Source: Dimargaris cristalligena (taxonomy: Eukaryota; Kickxellomycota; Dimargaritomycetes; Dimargaritales; Dimargaritaceae). From it: a DNA stretch of 61,902 nt. The position numbers and the translations under genes are program-made. Numbering within the stretch: position 1 is the first letter of the stretch; each line of letters starts with the position of its first letter. The stretch is from contig JANBQC010000091.1 in assembly GCA_027576995.1 (NCBI GenBank), forward strand, positions 1 through 61,902. The letters are read 5' to 3'. Below the pieces are notes generated by a model. It was not told the DNA's origin, ran no database searches, and was given only the letters and a program-made list of their open reading frames with translations. Below, piece after piece: positions 34,301 through 43,330 of this stretch.

Positions 34301-34376
34301 CGGTTACTCGAATATCATACGAGAATGGGGCCTGGGACGCCTTGTCCGACGCCGGTTTCCCCTGGGCGGTGGACAT
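28398..34376 (-). CDS. Giant two-LIM protein with CPCPNC repeat array
   Basis: Single exon of 1992 residues. An N-terminal disordered Ser/Pro/Thr-rich part (1-460) includes a threonine run near 364-380. LIM1 is at about 467-519 (CYLC, then HRGC, CLRC, CADC, and YCQTH closing) and LIM2 at about 1764-1815 (CPTC...HKHCLKCMEC...YCSYH), both with complete zinc ligands. Between them are two copies of a cysteine module (581-635 and 688-742: CSCTCACIYCP and CHCACQCSFCP halves), twelve CPCPNC and one CPCPSC motif from about 776 to 1400, and more clusters (CTCSCPCALC, CICMCACECC). A cysteine-rich patch (CGACGCTCH, CPCGCG) lies past LIM2, with a helical tail (SSLEQRFKETEEAMRRSF). LIM domains bind partner proteins, often in actin or polarity complexes; the role of the array is unknown and may be metal binding. 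I recognise no named homologue with this architecture. Confidence 0.9.
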   Translation of the reverse strand: MSTAQGKPASDKASQAPFSYDIRVTGDISPYANADDGRTTRVSVKITSNDDLVNILQARKAGGAHRPHSLANPRELLNVDINARVNPLTEDRDPSPKRHTSEKGSVPSSPMNVPVSNGYRAYTATPVSSTVNSGGSTQSTPLAIAATAANEDANDRAIHRLWSRSPPNQSRSELSEVMERTAGQIFPNESQAFSPLRSEMELDEVMRRTAGMPESTFRSGTASSLYEEYRSPPSRPARPPSKTFSSHQPPPSSRMGGSIYQHLSPRAASPLRSSNRIQVIEEDPHHYPAPLLLSRSLSPPPTLGRRSGSLAPPSPAFALKPRSATPPPVMEQAWYMQSRAGGEHEEISRPGSVQSQVSLASSSTTTTTTTTHLTTTTTTTHDAAVMMPLHTHPSTPMTTPARGSAPMSTGPAPDRRGGCNTRGDSSFLSASTSNFSSDSSSFVGYQDFNRVHMAHMQRSPKNCFEVCYLCNKRISSGDRVLPHDRPIHRGCLRCADCRKLLSVDNYSSVEDVFYCQTHYDLHNPIVTTTLSSRIGGGHKSTTRPSHLTLSFNPHTIAYSDSNAGHPSFDSSTSSLDLNASVACSCTCACIYCPISLYGINGSDNGDYPQSCHCACHCPVCVRARGIHSSLGTPPPWTPCADKSIIIHPPSARSTPFPGAQRSGGSMCQSFARSETPYHALDRSINPEAACHCACQCSFCPNALYGLVSTSEEFVSHPCHCDCSCSICMRALNIYDNFGAPPPRTKTPAGCLNPGENTPCLLFARTGGSTDASVFECPCPNCHDQRTKDATLIERIMAYYYSRAMYDSSFYLSPNDKEYIRLICPCCHCRRFRESSFKPTGSPALKPQDNVAPPKASPTPSKPAPTPAPPSPTPPSKSADKSFAPCPCPNCQTSVGPVPAAGNGKPPSQPGSKNGNTSKSGTPPPASKAPSAAKPADFGACPCPNCTSGTPKVAPAAKPASPPPPPSASSKASSPPKDFGACPCPNCTSGSPVAALAVKPASPTPPAASPKASSPSKDFGACPCPNCTSGTPKVAPAAKPASSPPPPPPPASPKASPSPNDFGACPCPNCTSGAPAAASTAKPASPTPPPASPKSSSPPKDFGACPCPNCTSGTPIVAPAAKPVSPPPASKAPSGPKKTPPPSASPPPKDFGTCPCPNCTSSGSAKPATPAPSPPAAAPASPKPSKAPSPPPSKVPPADFGVCPCPNCQTNPPPASKPSLASPPAKPAASSSPPPAAKAPSNPPKDFGKCPCPNCDSTFTGKAPSSEGKDSEKPKCNGDGKGNGSASSKPPADFGECPCPNCTAPAAAPKPKPSVTPAPASPAPIPSKSGPGSPPASPKPHADFGACPCPNCQSGSPLAKPASSSVSPPPAAKAPSAAAKPSTPPPASPKPSGAGHGFDCPCPSCHLYRGPSAKTGGQALVSTSSPKRPDSAVSFVCTCSCPCALCSLSPKYDVRIKVSLDPNSGNGAVQSGGANKPLIVTTEASEVPCICMCACECCARAQKFCNPNKLTSGPLTCSSFSVDKIPGKGKVTVDMSKHGKPQIMVNGKLEETRNKTKEEFRTKSPRGSEWLTERIYDNYMRTAVEERHRKIHSPASASSSLIGGESILLLPGSRRGGRSLPPPQPSPLSISVIVPDNSAVNQESHHRPRHETMSMIQPSASMLSPIPESENGSMMAMSAGESKPASPEPLPADSINFGSQSFASNISFSAYGPSPIPLKRKSALRQRGQLVASPMQMDFRSTASSPFDRRNEMANAGNNWEHPICPTCDDICYMFDKVTFDGVAYHKHCLKCMECKRMLHPTNCVRVRDQLYCSYHASAILRRRSMLIGPEASRPKPNRRRPPSTNRKASEGGRRCTVACDGLDSSMVDSICGACGCTCHTTGVPASSVDNEGRALKTPCPCGCGSVPHNRLATGGANLGGQRFGSTAGSPTPTTPAQSPSPYFRPFRGAASKTQYYNPFNVLNREMSSLEQRFKETEEAMRRSFKARSPPQF
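30330..31580 (-). repeat. Tandem DFGxCPCPNC coding repeat
   Basis: Ten units beginning DFG[ATVKE]CPCPNC, spaced about 40-55 residues (120-165 bp) apart by proline/alanine/serine/lysine linkers such as PKVAPAAKPASPPPPP. The DFG and all cysteines are invariant in the ten units while linkers vary in length and order, which argues for selection on the motif rather than mere recent duplication. Confidence 0.9.
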
Positions 34377-37300
34377 GGTTTAGACCAGGGACTGTGGAGG
34401 AAGGCGGCCTGAATAGCAGCAAGTGGATAGGAATAACAGGAGGGGAATCAATGTACCTCAGGGGGATATATAGAGAATTGATACTGATAAGGGGGATGTG
34501 CTGGCAATGATACTAATGATAATAATAAGCAATGGGAGTGATAAAACTATAACTAAAGCTAAACCAAGGTATAATAATAAGAGAGATAGAGCGGGGCGGA
34601 CTAAGCTAGGGAAATCAGCTAAAGCGTTTTTAAAAAAGGACCCGATATGTGCCACACTATATACAACCCGCTCTACGGACTAGAGTCTAGGGCCACCAAG
34701 CCGCTATGGTCAGAAAGGAGGGGAGAGAGAGAGAGAGAGAGGGCTTCGCGAGCGGGTCAGACCAACTTTAGAGGAAACACGGCCACAAGAAAAGGGTGAC
34801 GGCGTGAGTCCAAGATAGAGCCACCAGGTCTAACCAACCGGGAGGGAGAGATGGGAGTGGGTATAGGGTGGAGGGGGCTGCGGCGCGTGTGGCTCAGGAA
34901 GCAGAATCGGGTTGTGTCGAGGGGGTATATGTGTTCCGGACGCAGTGGCTTAGAGTTTACGGGAAGGGAGCGGGGACTGCCGAACCGGATGGAGCAGGGA
35001 ACGAGAAGGACAGTGACTCGATAAAAAAAAGGGGGTGAGTCGGAGTTTGGAAGCGTCGAGGGGATTGACTTTGACGGAAGAAACGAAGACGAGGGGGTTA
35101 TAGCTGTAAAGGGGGAAACATTCGGGAAGAAGAGGACCAAGTCGAACGGAAAGAACCAAATAAAACAACGGGAGAGAGAAGAGAGAAAGAGCCAGAAGGA
35201 ATCTCGCCGAAGCACCAAATACTCTCAGTCAAGGCCCTCCACGCACGCGTGTCAGCCGGGGCCTATAAATGTATGCGCGAGTGTAGGGAGGGAAAGAAGG
35301 GCGACTGGTGGAAGTCGAGTCGCGAAGGCAAAAGAGAGAGAGAAAGCTGATCCTGAAGAAAAAACGGCAGCGGAGGAGGGCAGTGTATAAGAATGGGTCA
35401 AATAGTGCATATACGCGTGTGGTGAAGGGTTTCCCCCCAAACGTAAACAACCGACTCTCTCCCTCTTCAACTCTATAGCCGTCTTTCATTAAACTTACCT
35501 ACCCACATGCACTGGCATCGAACAAGTGCCATTAGCCTAGAGAAACCGACCTTCCCATTCCATGCATTGCCTGTTGAACGCCCTCCTGCCAATTGACAGG
35601 GCCTGGACTGAATGACCAGCTGCAGGATCCCTACATGGCCGAACTGTTGGCCCCATTTCAAACATGCATCCCGAGTTATTCGGCCCATTACAAAGGGGGG
35701 GTCTATGGTTGTGTTCCCTGACATTTAAATCAGTCCACTCCCGCATTGCCAGCCAACCAACGTAAGTCTGGGTGTATGGGTGTGTTTATCCCTCCGTATG
35801 CGCCGTCCTCCAGGGTGTAACCCCGATTCCTTTCCATCCATCTGATCTATTAATATAAAACCCCGCCCCGTTGATTCAACCCGCCCACCACAATGCCTCC
35901 TCGCATTGTACTCATCCCTCCAATCCGCAAATTAAACTCCGCTGTGTTTTTTTAGTATCTATCTGTCAAAGTGGCCTATTCCTCATCCCTCCAGCCTGTG
36001 CTACGTCTGTAGCACATCCCTCCCACTTGTGGTGTAAAAATGGTTGCTCAATCAAGGGAGTATGGCTGCTTTTCATCCACCAGCTCCACTATTCCATCAA
36101 GGGATGGTCCAGCTCCCAAAACGTAAACAAAGATCCGCTGGGATGTGGGCAACGTCCATCCAGCCAATCAATGCGCCGGATTACCGCATTCCCCTCGCTA
36201 ATGTAAACAAACCCCACCCTAGCGAAGCTCACCGCCCCTCTCTATAACTACTAATACGGTGGATCTAGGAAGAACGGATTCCCAAAACCCAATCCAACGA
36301 TGCTTACAGCCTCGCAAAATCACAGCCAGTCCGTGCGGCGCCCTCCCCGGCACGACTAGGAAGACCGTCGGTTCTTATTTCGTATCGCAAATGTTTTAGT
36401 TTTTCCTTTGACCTCTGTACCTTCTTTTTTGGGTATATATCCCATGGCCCCAATGTGGAATACATTACCCTTCACTGTATGGACTGGGGAAATAACACCA
36501 CCAGTCATTTCCCCACTCCTGCAAGTCCACCACTGTAAAACATTCCTTCCCAGCAACCCCACGTCTGCTGAGGATGAAACGACATTCCCTATTGTTTAAT
36601 GTGTTTTTCTCCCCCCTCAGGAACCTTCTTCTTTAGTCCTTGGCCATTGGGTGCTGAACGGGGTAGTTGGCCTTCACAGTACGACGCGTGCGCTCGGCCT
36701 TTTCCTTCCCCGCCCCGTCCTGTTCTAGACACGTCCGTCTAAAAACGGGCCATTATTATACAAGAAGTAAATAAAAACGCGCTGGAGGTCTGTGGGCGGA
36801 AAATCGTGGGCAAGAGGTGCTTTTGGAAACGGGGCTACCCCAGTCCAATCGGCACTGAGTTCGCCCTCAAAGTATACCCGTGAAGCCCGGCGGGTACTAT
36901 GCATCATGAATAGCCATCGAATTGCTATGCTCTCCCATACCCCGGCAAGGCCGTATTGTACTTTATAGAATGCTATGGGTAGGGTATGTCACTAGCAAAC
37001 AAAGGTCCGTCGTGTAAGTTGTGATTGTGAAATAGCTATGTAGCTGTACATAATCCAAAAAAAAAAGGTATATATGTGCAATTATTAACAGATTGAATCG
37101 GGTTTACCGGCATTAGACCAAGGGTGCTGCTGTTCCATGGGAGGGGGATGTCAGGGGCTAATTCGGCTAATAGACCGGGAAACGGTGTAGAGAGAGAGAG
37201 AGAGAGAGAGAGGGCTCGCGCCTTAAATATCACTTGATATATACCGTATATACCAGTGCTCGATTAATTGGAATGGACTGGTTGATCACTACTAGGTGAA

Positions 37301-37846
37301 TGGGGGGTTACTGCAAGGTTATCCCTACCTATATCTCCTGGCCGGTCTAGACTACCGGTTAATATAATCAAGGCACACCGACCAGGTAATTAGACACACT
37401 AAATCAAGCTAGACCAACGCTTAAAATACAATAGATCGAGGTGCGCCCATGTAAAACGTTCGGGTGTAATTGGTGCAGACGGGCATACAGGTCTATTTTT
37501 ATGGAAGCCTTGGGCGGTGTGAAAAATAAAATAATAAAAAGCGTGCTAGAAGCAGTGTAATATTAGAGTGGAATCTAGGATTAACCTGCACCACAAATTA
37601 ATGGATGAACAGGGGAATCTTTTGATACCAGGCATGCCTCCCTCAGCCTCAGTCTAATGGGCGCTATAAATTATACAACCCATCTGAAATTCCGACCCAT
37701 TGTTTTGCCATGTTGTGAATGCATGGCCAGCATTCACCAACCTCTTTCTACTCTATTCATAGCTTGTCTCTAACCTCATCACCAACTATAATACCCCTTC
37801 TTCATATACTATTGTAGTCCCATATATCCCTAGTTTTATCATCTAC
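34377..37846. other. Long intergenic region upstream of LIM and GPI15 genes
   Basis: About 3.5 kb with no convincing multi-exon gene. (GA)n tracts are at 34723-34741, 35334-35345 and 37189-37213. Three GTAAACAA octamers (forkhead-type core) lie at about 35443, 36123 and 36203, all on the plus strand. A coding-like minus segment ends at 36633 (listed separately). The sequence near the LIM start is purine-rich on the plus strand, i.e. a CT-rich leader for the minus-strand transcript. Confidence 0.5.
36633..36907 (-). CDS. Possible small two-exon gene, unidentified
   Basis: The terminal segment 36738-36633 follows a good TTTTTAG acceptor and reads 34 residues rich in charge (RTCLEQDGAGKEKAERTRR, then TVKANYPVQHPMAKD and TAA), with the GC-rich third positions of real genes here. 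Upstream, an ATG at 36907 opens MMHSTRRASR followed by a possible GTATAC donor, and CTATAAAG lies some 60-70 bp before it. I could not prove the join or recognise a family. It may also be a decayed fragment. Confidence 0.22.
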
Positions 37847-39073
37847 ATGGGCCGCCACACGCCACGGACCCCATCCAAACTTTCCCTACCCCCACAGGGG
37901 CCCTCCACGCCGGCATCTGTCATTGTTACTCCGCCTCCCCTACGCAGTCCGGCCCAGGTCAGGCGGATTGGCCGAAGGCGTACCTCATCCATTGCCAAGG
38001 CTTCTCCTAACCCGACCACCACTACTAGGCTCACCGCCGATCTTCCGGGTCTAGCCCCCTCCCCCCTTGTCCCACATCGCCCTACTACTACCCAGGAGAC
38101 CCCCGCGCCGTTCGATTCCAACCAGGGCATATTCGAATATCACGTCCACTCCCCCGACGTGATTGAATTCATCGTCCAGACTCCCGGCCCATGGCTCAAT
38201 GGACTTGACTACGCCTTTATAACCCTGGCCCTTTTAATCGGCTTGGGTCCGCTGCTCCAAATTGACTGGCAGTCAGGGTATATGCTTCCCTGGTACGGCG
38301 TAGCTTTTCTCTGGCTCCGATCATTATGTACCCGGATACGACAAGGTAGGCATAGCAGTAGTGTGAAAATTTTGTACTCTTAGCCCTCCATTATTCCGGG
38401 AATTTAACCCGCTACGATTTGATCAACCTACTTGGCAAAATGTCGTTGACTCAAAGGAGGTTATTATTATTATTATTATTGTTGTTGTTTCCATCGTGGT
38501 TTCCAAATGTACTTACTTAGTTATCATATCTTGCACCCTGCTGTATACTTGATTCACCACACTCAACCACCCCGCCCTGCCCCGGTCAGAAAAACTGCTA
38601 GTGATCCGTCAGGTCGGCTTCCAACTGACCTCGAGCACCATACTGGGCACCGCATCGGTTCGGTTTATCGATAAAATAGACATTAACGATATCGTCATCA
38701 ATGAAGCCATCACGATGTATCAAGTCAAACCCTACCTGGCCCTGATGCTTGAAAATGATCCTTCCATAGTAGTTATCTTCAGGGTAAGTCACATTCTACA
38801 TTATTCTGGCTGATTAAATGTCCCACCGGGGTTTTTTACCAACTTCCCAAGTAATTCCCCATAAATCAACGCCGCCCCCCCCACACACACACACCTAGCC
38901 CCACTAATTTGAATATATCCGGTTTCCTCGCCGTTTTTTTCTCATGGTTGTTTCGGGCCCTCTAGAACATTTTGCCAAGCCTGCTTATCCTCAAATTCGT
39001 TTACCAAGAATCCCGGGCCATCCTTTTCGATTTGTCGTCAATGCCGGAAACATTCGGGTCCAAATCGGACTAG
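37847..39073 (+). CDS. GPI15: GPI-GlcNAc transferase subunit GPI15/PIG-H
   Basis: Subunit of the ER complex that transfers GlcNAc from UDP-GlcNAc to phosphatidylinositol, the first step of GPI-anchor synthesis. Three exons, 37847-38345, 38590-38783 and 38966-39073, join in phase to give 266 residues. A basic, Ser/Pro-rich cytosolic N-terminus (1-90) is followed by a hairpin of two membrane segments (about 122-160: LDYAFITLALLIGLGPLL, MLPWYGVAFLWL). The PIG-H domain follows: EKLLVIRQVGFQLTSS, then VRFIDKIDINDIVINEAI, YLALMLENDPSIVVIF and NILPSLLILKFVYQESR. Each of these matches the family pattern (DVVINEAI, ILPR...VW..SR). The other subunits are not in this window. Confidence 0.9.
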
Positions 39074-39713
39074 GAAACCCCTGTTTGGTTATTTTTGCTG
39101 CAGCACGGTGTCCTCCTGGACTGACACCCCAATCCCCCTTATTATATCGGTATTCCCCCTATTGTATAACTTAATCCTTCCCTCCAATCGGTGGTGAATA
39201 CTACTTGATCTCCCCCACTCTTCAATCCTCAGTACCGCTTGTACATAGTATACATCGCTGATAAATATCTCCCCTCCCCCCATTGTTATCATCATCATTG
39301 TCTTTTTCGCATTCCATAACGTCCCCCCTCTAATATACGAACTTAAATATAGGATAAATCGAAATCGTGCCAGCCAAGCTTTGGACGTATATAGTTTTTG
39401 TCAATGGAGGGTGAATGTACTGCATAATAGGAAAAAACGGCAAACAAAAAGTCATCAAGAGAAAGAGTTGGTCATGGCATCTAACTTAGTTTCCGGGACG
39501 GTGAATATACTCGAGAAGAGAGAGAGAGAGAGACATGGGGGAAATTGGGCGGAAAAAAACAACAAACGATAGATACATATGTATATAAATATGTATAAAT
39601 AAGATTAAAAATGAACCGCCATGGAACCGTCCCTGGGGATTTTTCTGTTTATAAAATAAAAATAATAATGATAATAGGTATGGGGATACATCGCATAGCA
39701 TGCGGTAAGGCAT
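39074..39713. other. Convergent 3' region of GPI15 and AGC1
   Basis: AT-rich with a (GA)n run at 39516-39533 and repeats of ATACATATGTATATAAATATG near 39573-39596 that could act in transcript 3'-end formation. No gene seen. Confidence 0.45.
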
Positions 39714-42038
39714 CTACTGCGGTGAAGGGGGTGCAGTGGTGGTAGGGACGGGCGGCAGCTTGCCGAAACTGTACTGCACATCCTGAACCAACTTGACCGC
39801 ATTACGCATGCGCAGGTAGGCCAAAGGGGCCTGCTGGGAGATATTCAGGGCTTGCGTCGGTGACAGGAGACCGCCGCCGCCGGGTTTAGTCAGGGGACGG
39901 TGGGCCAGGTTGGAAGGGGAGGCCACAGGCGGGGGTAGTGCACCACTCCCTCCTGGCGAAGTCTCCGAGCCCGCCGCTGCAAAGGGGAAGTACCGTTGTA
40001 GGACTTCGTAGACCATGAGCGTGGTACCGAACTGGGGGGAGGATCGGAAAATACGGGCCACTCCACCTTTAAAGAACGCCCGGAACCCTTCCTCAGCGTA
40101 GATTTTCCGGGCGGCGTCCCGGATACCGTTGTAAGCGGTTTGACCCTGCCGGGCCTCGACCTGCAAACGGGTTTTAATCACGTCGGCCGGGGTAGTTAAA
40201 TAAGCGGCGGGCATACCGGCCAACGCACCAGCCACCAGGAGTTGCCAGATGCCCAGTTTGACCCCGGGGCATTCGAGGAAGACGTCCTTTTTAATGTGCG
40301 CGTAGACCGGGAAGTAGATGGCCGAGAAGGGAATGTCCCGCAGGAGACAGGCTCCCGCACCCTTGTACAGCCCGACTAACCCGAGTTGGCGCACGATGGA
40401 AATGGCCGACTGGCGGGGTACCACGTCCACGGACTTGAGCATCTCGCCCTGCACCTGGAGGCGGATCTTGACGATTTCCAAAGGGTTGGTGAACACCACT
40501 TGACTGCCACCGGCCGTACACCCGGCCAGCACTTCGGCCCACAGGGGAATCTGGCCCGTTTTGGCATCGGTGGTGTATTTACGCACCAAGTCGTTCATGG
40601 TGAGCTTGATGGCCTTCTCGGGGGCGACTCCCACCAGTTGGGGGGCCAGACCCCGGTAGAGACCCTTGGGACCTTCGTTTTTAATTACCTTGCGGAAGCA
40701 GTCCATACTGTTCTTGTACAGCAATTCCCCCACCACCGCCGAGCGCTGGTTTTGCATGCGGGTCTTGACTAAATCGATGGGGTAGACCACAGTAGCTCCG
40801 ACGGCCCCGGCAATGGACCCGAGGGCGAACATGTAGGCCTGTTCGAATACGCCCATTGCCCACCCCCAGTAGGGGCTAGTTTCAGCCGCGACAGGAGTGG
40901 TGGTGGCTAGGGTGGTGGTCGCTTCCCGAATTTCCGAGGGAATGGGTTTACGCCAGGTGGGATCGAGCAACCGACGGAAATCGGCCAATGCGAAGCCCTG
41001 GCTGGGTTGGACCGAGCCCAGGGGAGTTGACTCACTCACGGCTTCCACTTCGACCAAGTGGAAGAGTACGTCCGTTTCGAGAGGGGTCAGCAGGGGCGCC
41101 CGGGTGACTTGGGCGGCGGTGGCCAAAAAGGAGTCGCGGGTAACGCGGCCCTGGGGATGGCGCTGGGCGGCTTGGATCAGAATGACTTCCACCCAGTCGG
41201 TCTTTTGGACCAGCTGGTACAGAGCCACCAACAACGGGTAGGTCAGCGGACCGGCGGCAGCGACGGCTTCCGTCTCCAAGGTAGCCAGGGCAGAGGGGGG
41301 AGGGGAGGAGCCTCCGCCTAGTCGGGCCAGAGTGGGAATGTGCTCCAGGACCAGGGGAGATACTCTTTCACGGGCGAAACCGTAGACGATGCGCTGGAAG
41401 GCCTCGGGGCTAATAACCCCGCAGCCCGAGGTATCGGCCTCCCGGAAACTGTGCTGGAGACGCTGGACCTGCAACTCGTGGATCATTTGCCCGAACACGT
41501 GGTAGTCGATTTCACCTTCGGCCGCCGGACTGGAGCGGCGGGCATAGAGACTGAGCCAAGCGGGGTCCAGGTGCAACGGGGTGGTACTTGGGGTAGTGGT
41601 ACTACTCGTTGGTTCGGTAGCAGTCACAATCTGCTTAAAGTCGGACAAACTCAGGGTACCCCGACCCTGCGTATCGAGCAGCTTAAAGGCCATTTCGAAT
41701 TCGGCATAGGGGCGGGATAGTAGCAGCTGGAAGGCCTGGAAGTCGGCAATGGAGATGCGGCCCCGTTTCCGGGCATCGGCCATGCGGAATAGGATGTCGT
41801 ACTGGGCGGAGCTAAAACTCGGGCTGGTGGAGGAGGGGGACTGCTGCAGCGACTGGGTGGCGGGGTCCAGGGACCACAGGGCCCGGGCGAAATCGGTGGA
41901 GGTCATGAAACGCTCGCCTTCCTCCTGGACACTGGCGAACTGCTCAAACACGGCCTTGGCGGCCTGGTAGTGCTTGGCGGAGTCATGGTGGTAGGTATGG
42001 TGGAATAACTCGGTGGGTATCGCTCCGTCGGTGGCCAT
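39714..42038 (-). CDS. AGC1: Mitochondrial aspartate/glutamate carrier (AGC1/citrin type)
   Basis: Inner-membrane carrier exchanging matrix aspartate for cytosolic glutamate, part of the malate-aspartate shuttle. Single exon, 774 residues from the ATG at 42038 ([14 protein letters not shown]). The N-terminal half is the calcium-sensing EF-hand domain ([47 protein letters not shown]). From about 395 come three mitochondrial-carrier repeats with signature [24 protein letters not shown] and [12 protein letters not shown]; residues after each match citrin and aralar ([19 protein letters not shown]). The C-terminal tail ends in [20 protein letters not shown], as in other AGC proteins. The frame stays open 19 codons upstream, but homology and an ATG context favour 42038. 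Confidence 0.93.
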   Translation of the reverse strand: MATDGAIPTELFHHTYHHDSAKHYQAAKAVFEQFASVQEEGERFMTSTDFARALWSLDPATQSLQQSPSSTSPSFSSAQYDILFRMADARKRGRISIADFQAFQLLLSRPYAEFEMAFKLLDTQGRGTLSLSDFKQIVTATEPTSSTTTPSTTPLHLDPAWLSLYARRSSPAAEGEIDYHVFGQMIHELQVQRLQHSFREADTSGCGVISPEAFQRIVYGFARERVSPLVLEHIPTLARLGGGSSPPPSALATLETEAVAAAGPLTYPLLVALYQLVQKTDWVEVILIQAAQRHPQGRVTRDSFLATAAQVTRAPLLTPLETDVLFHLVEVEAVSESTPLGSVQPSQGFALADFRRLLDPTWRKPIPSEIREATTTLATTTPVAAETSPYWGWAMGVFEQAYMFALGSIAGAVGATVVYPIDLVKTRMQNQRSAVVGELLYKNSMDCFRKVIKNEGPKGLYRGLAPQLVGVAPEKAIKLTMNDLVRKYTTDAKTGQIPLWAEVLAGCTAGGSQVVFTNPLEIVKIRLQVQGEMLKSVDVVPRQSAISIVRQLGLVGLYKGAGACLLRDIPFSAIYFPVYAHIKKDVFLECPGVKLGIWQLLVAGALAGMPAAYLTTPADVIKTRLQVEARQGQTAYNGIRDAARKIYAEEGFRAFFKGGVARIFRSSPQFGTTLMVYEVLQRYFPFAAAGSETSPGGSGALPPPVASPSNLAHRPLTKPGGGGLLSPTQALNISQQAPLAYLRMRNAVKLVQDVQYSFGKLPPVPTTTAPPSPQ

Positions 42039-43012
42039 GGTGAAGTATAATAAGGAGGGCGGACAGATGGTCCAAAGTGGGGAGAGGGAGGGCAAATAGT
42101 CCGCGAACGAAGAGAGTTCGGGTGGAAGGGTATGGTATGGGTTAGAGGAGAGGAACAGAACACCAAGCGGAATGCGGGGCGAGAGGCAAGCTAAAGGAAG
42201 AGGGGAAGGGAAGCAGTAGCACTAGTAAATAGTAGTAAAGGGTGGGTAGGAAAAGTCGGGAAAACTAGGCTGAAAAAAAATGAATGGGTCACCTTAACTA
42301 TCGGGGCCGGGAAATGGGGGGAAGGGCGGTGTAACGCCACATGCCTCGGCAGTGGTCACTATACATGCATGCATACATTTAATGAGCCGGAATGACTTCC
42401 TCCCCATCCATCATTATTCCATACTGAGTGGATCGGCTCTGCCCGCCACCATGGAGTGCGGAATGGCCGATAATGCGAATGAGAAGGGCCAGCGCCTCCT
42501 GTGGTGACTAACTAACTAACTGATTAATTAACTATAGCTAATGCTAATGCTAGTTGTATAGCTCTCCCAAAGCAGCCTCAGCCTAAGCTGCATTCCTATA
42601 CCTATACCTCCTTGGTAGAAGGGCTTACAGAGGAGAAATACAAAAGCGAGAATGGGGTTGTCTTTTTCCAAGGGGTTATATATATAGTACGCCACGTGTC
42701 CAGCCTAAATCTTCAACCCTTCCTCCACTGCGGGTCACTTCTCCAGCATGTGAAGTTCCCCAGCAGCAGCAGCAGCAAGGTACCACAGGCTGAGCTGCTT
42801 GCTATTCGCCAACTTAACCCGTGAATAAGCCCCCCACCCCAATCACTTTCTAGATTTTCATACGCTGCACAGCCCCAATAATGATTGTTGAATGAATCGC
42901 CTCCCCCAATTTCCACTCCTTTGTTTGTTGATTCCTGACTGACATCCCCCTCTCCTCCCTATTACCCAATATATATGACGCTGGCTGCGGATAGTTAGAG
43001 CCGCAATCTTCA
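42039..43012. other. AGC1 upstream region
   Basis: Purine-rich leader next to the AGC1 start, then AT-rich spacer with a CTAACTAACTAACTGATTAATT stretch near 42509-42532 (20-base core). No gene seen before the repeat at 43013. Confidence 0.45.
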
Positions 43013-43241
43013 TATGGGTGGAATTCAGTGTAGCTCTATAAGATTTTGAATGGTACAGGTATGGGAAAATATATTACTGGTTAAAAGCTATTATCACATA
43101 TATTCGCCCATACACGTATTATGTATAACGAAAAATCCATTAGATTCGGCCAATATTACTAGTTAAAAATACATTTCCCATATATTCTCCCATACACGTA
43201 TAATGCAAACCCTTATATAGCTGGGCCGAATTTCACCCATA
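43013..43241. repeat. MITE-like element, copy D (long, possibly nested)
   Basis: Begins TATGGGTGGAATTCAG and ends ATTTCACCCATA, so its ends are inverted repeats of each other. At 229 bp it is longer than the 142-bp copies because an interior unit (TTACTGGTTAAAAG, then CCCATACACGTATTATG) occurs twice, suggesting an insertion of one copy into another or an internal duplication. Confidence 0.75.
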
Positions 43242-43330
43242 TGCACATGCACCACTACTAATAGTTCTCTACAATAGCTAAACCAATATTTATAAAATAC
43301 TCTAAGAACGCCAAATCCATTCCGCCCCCT

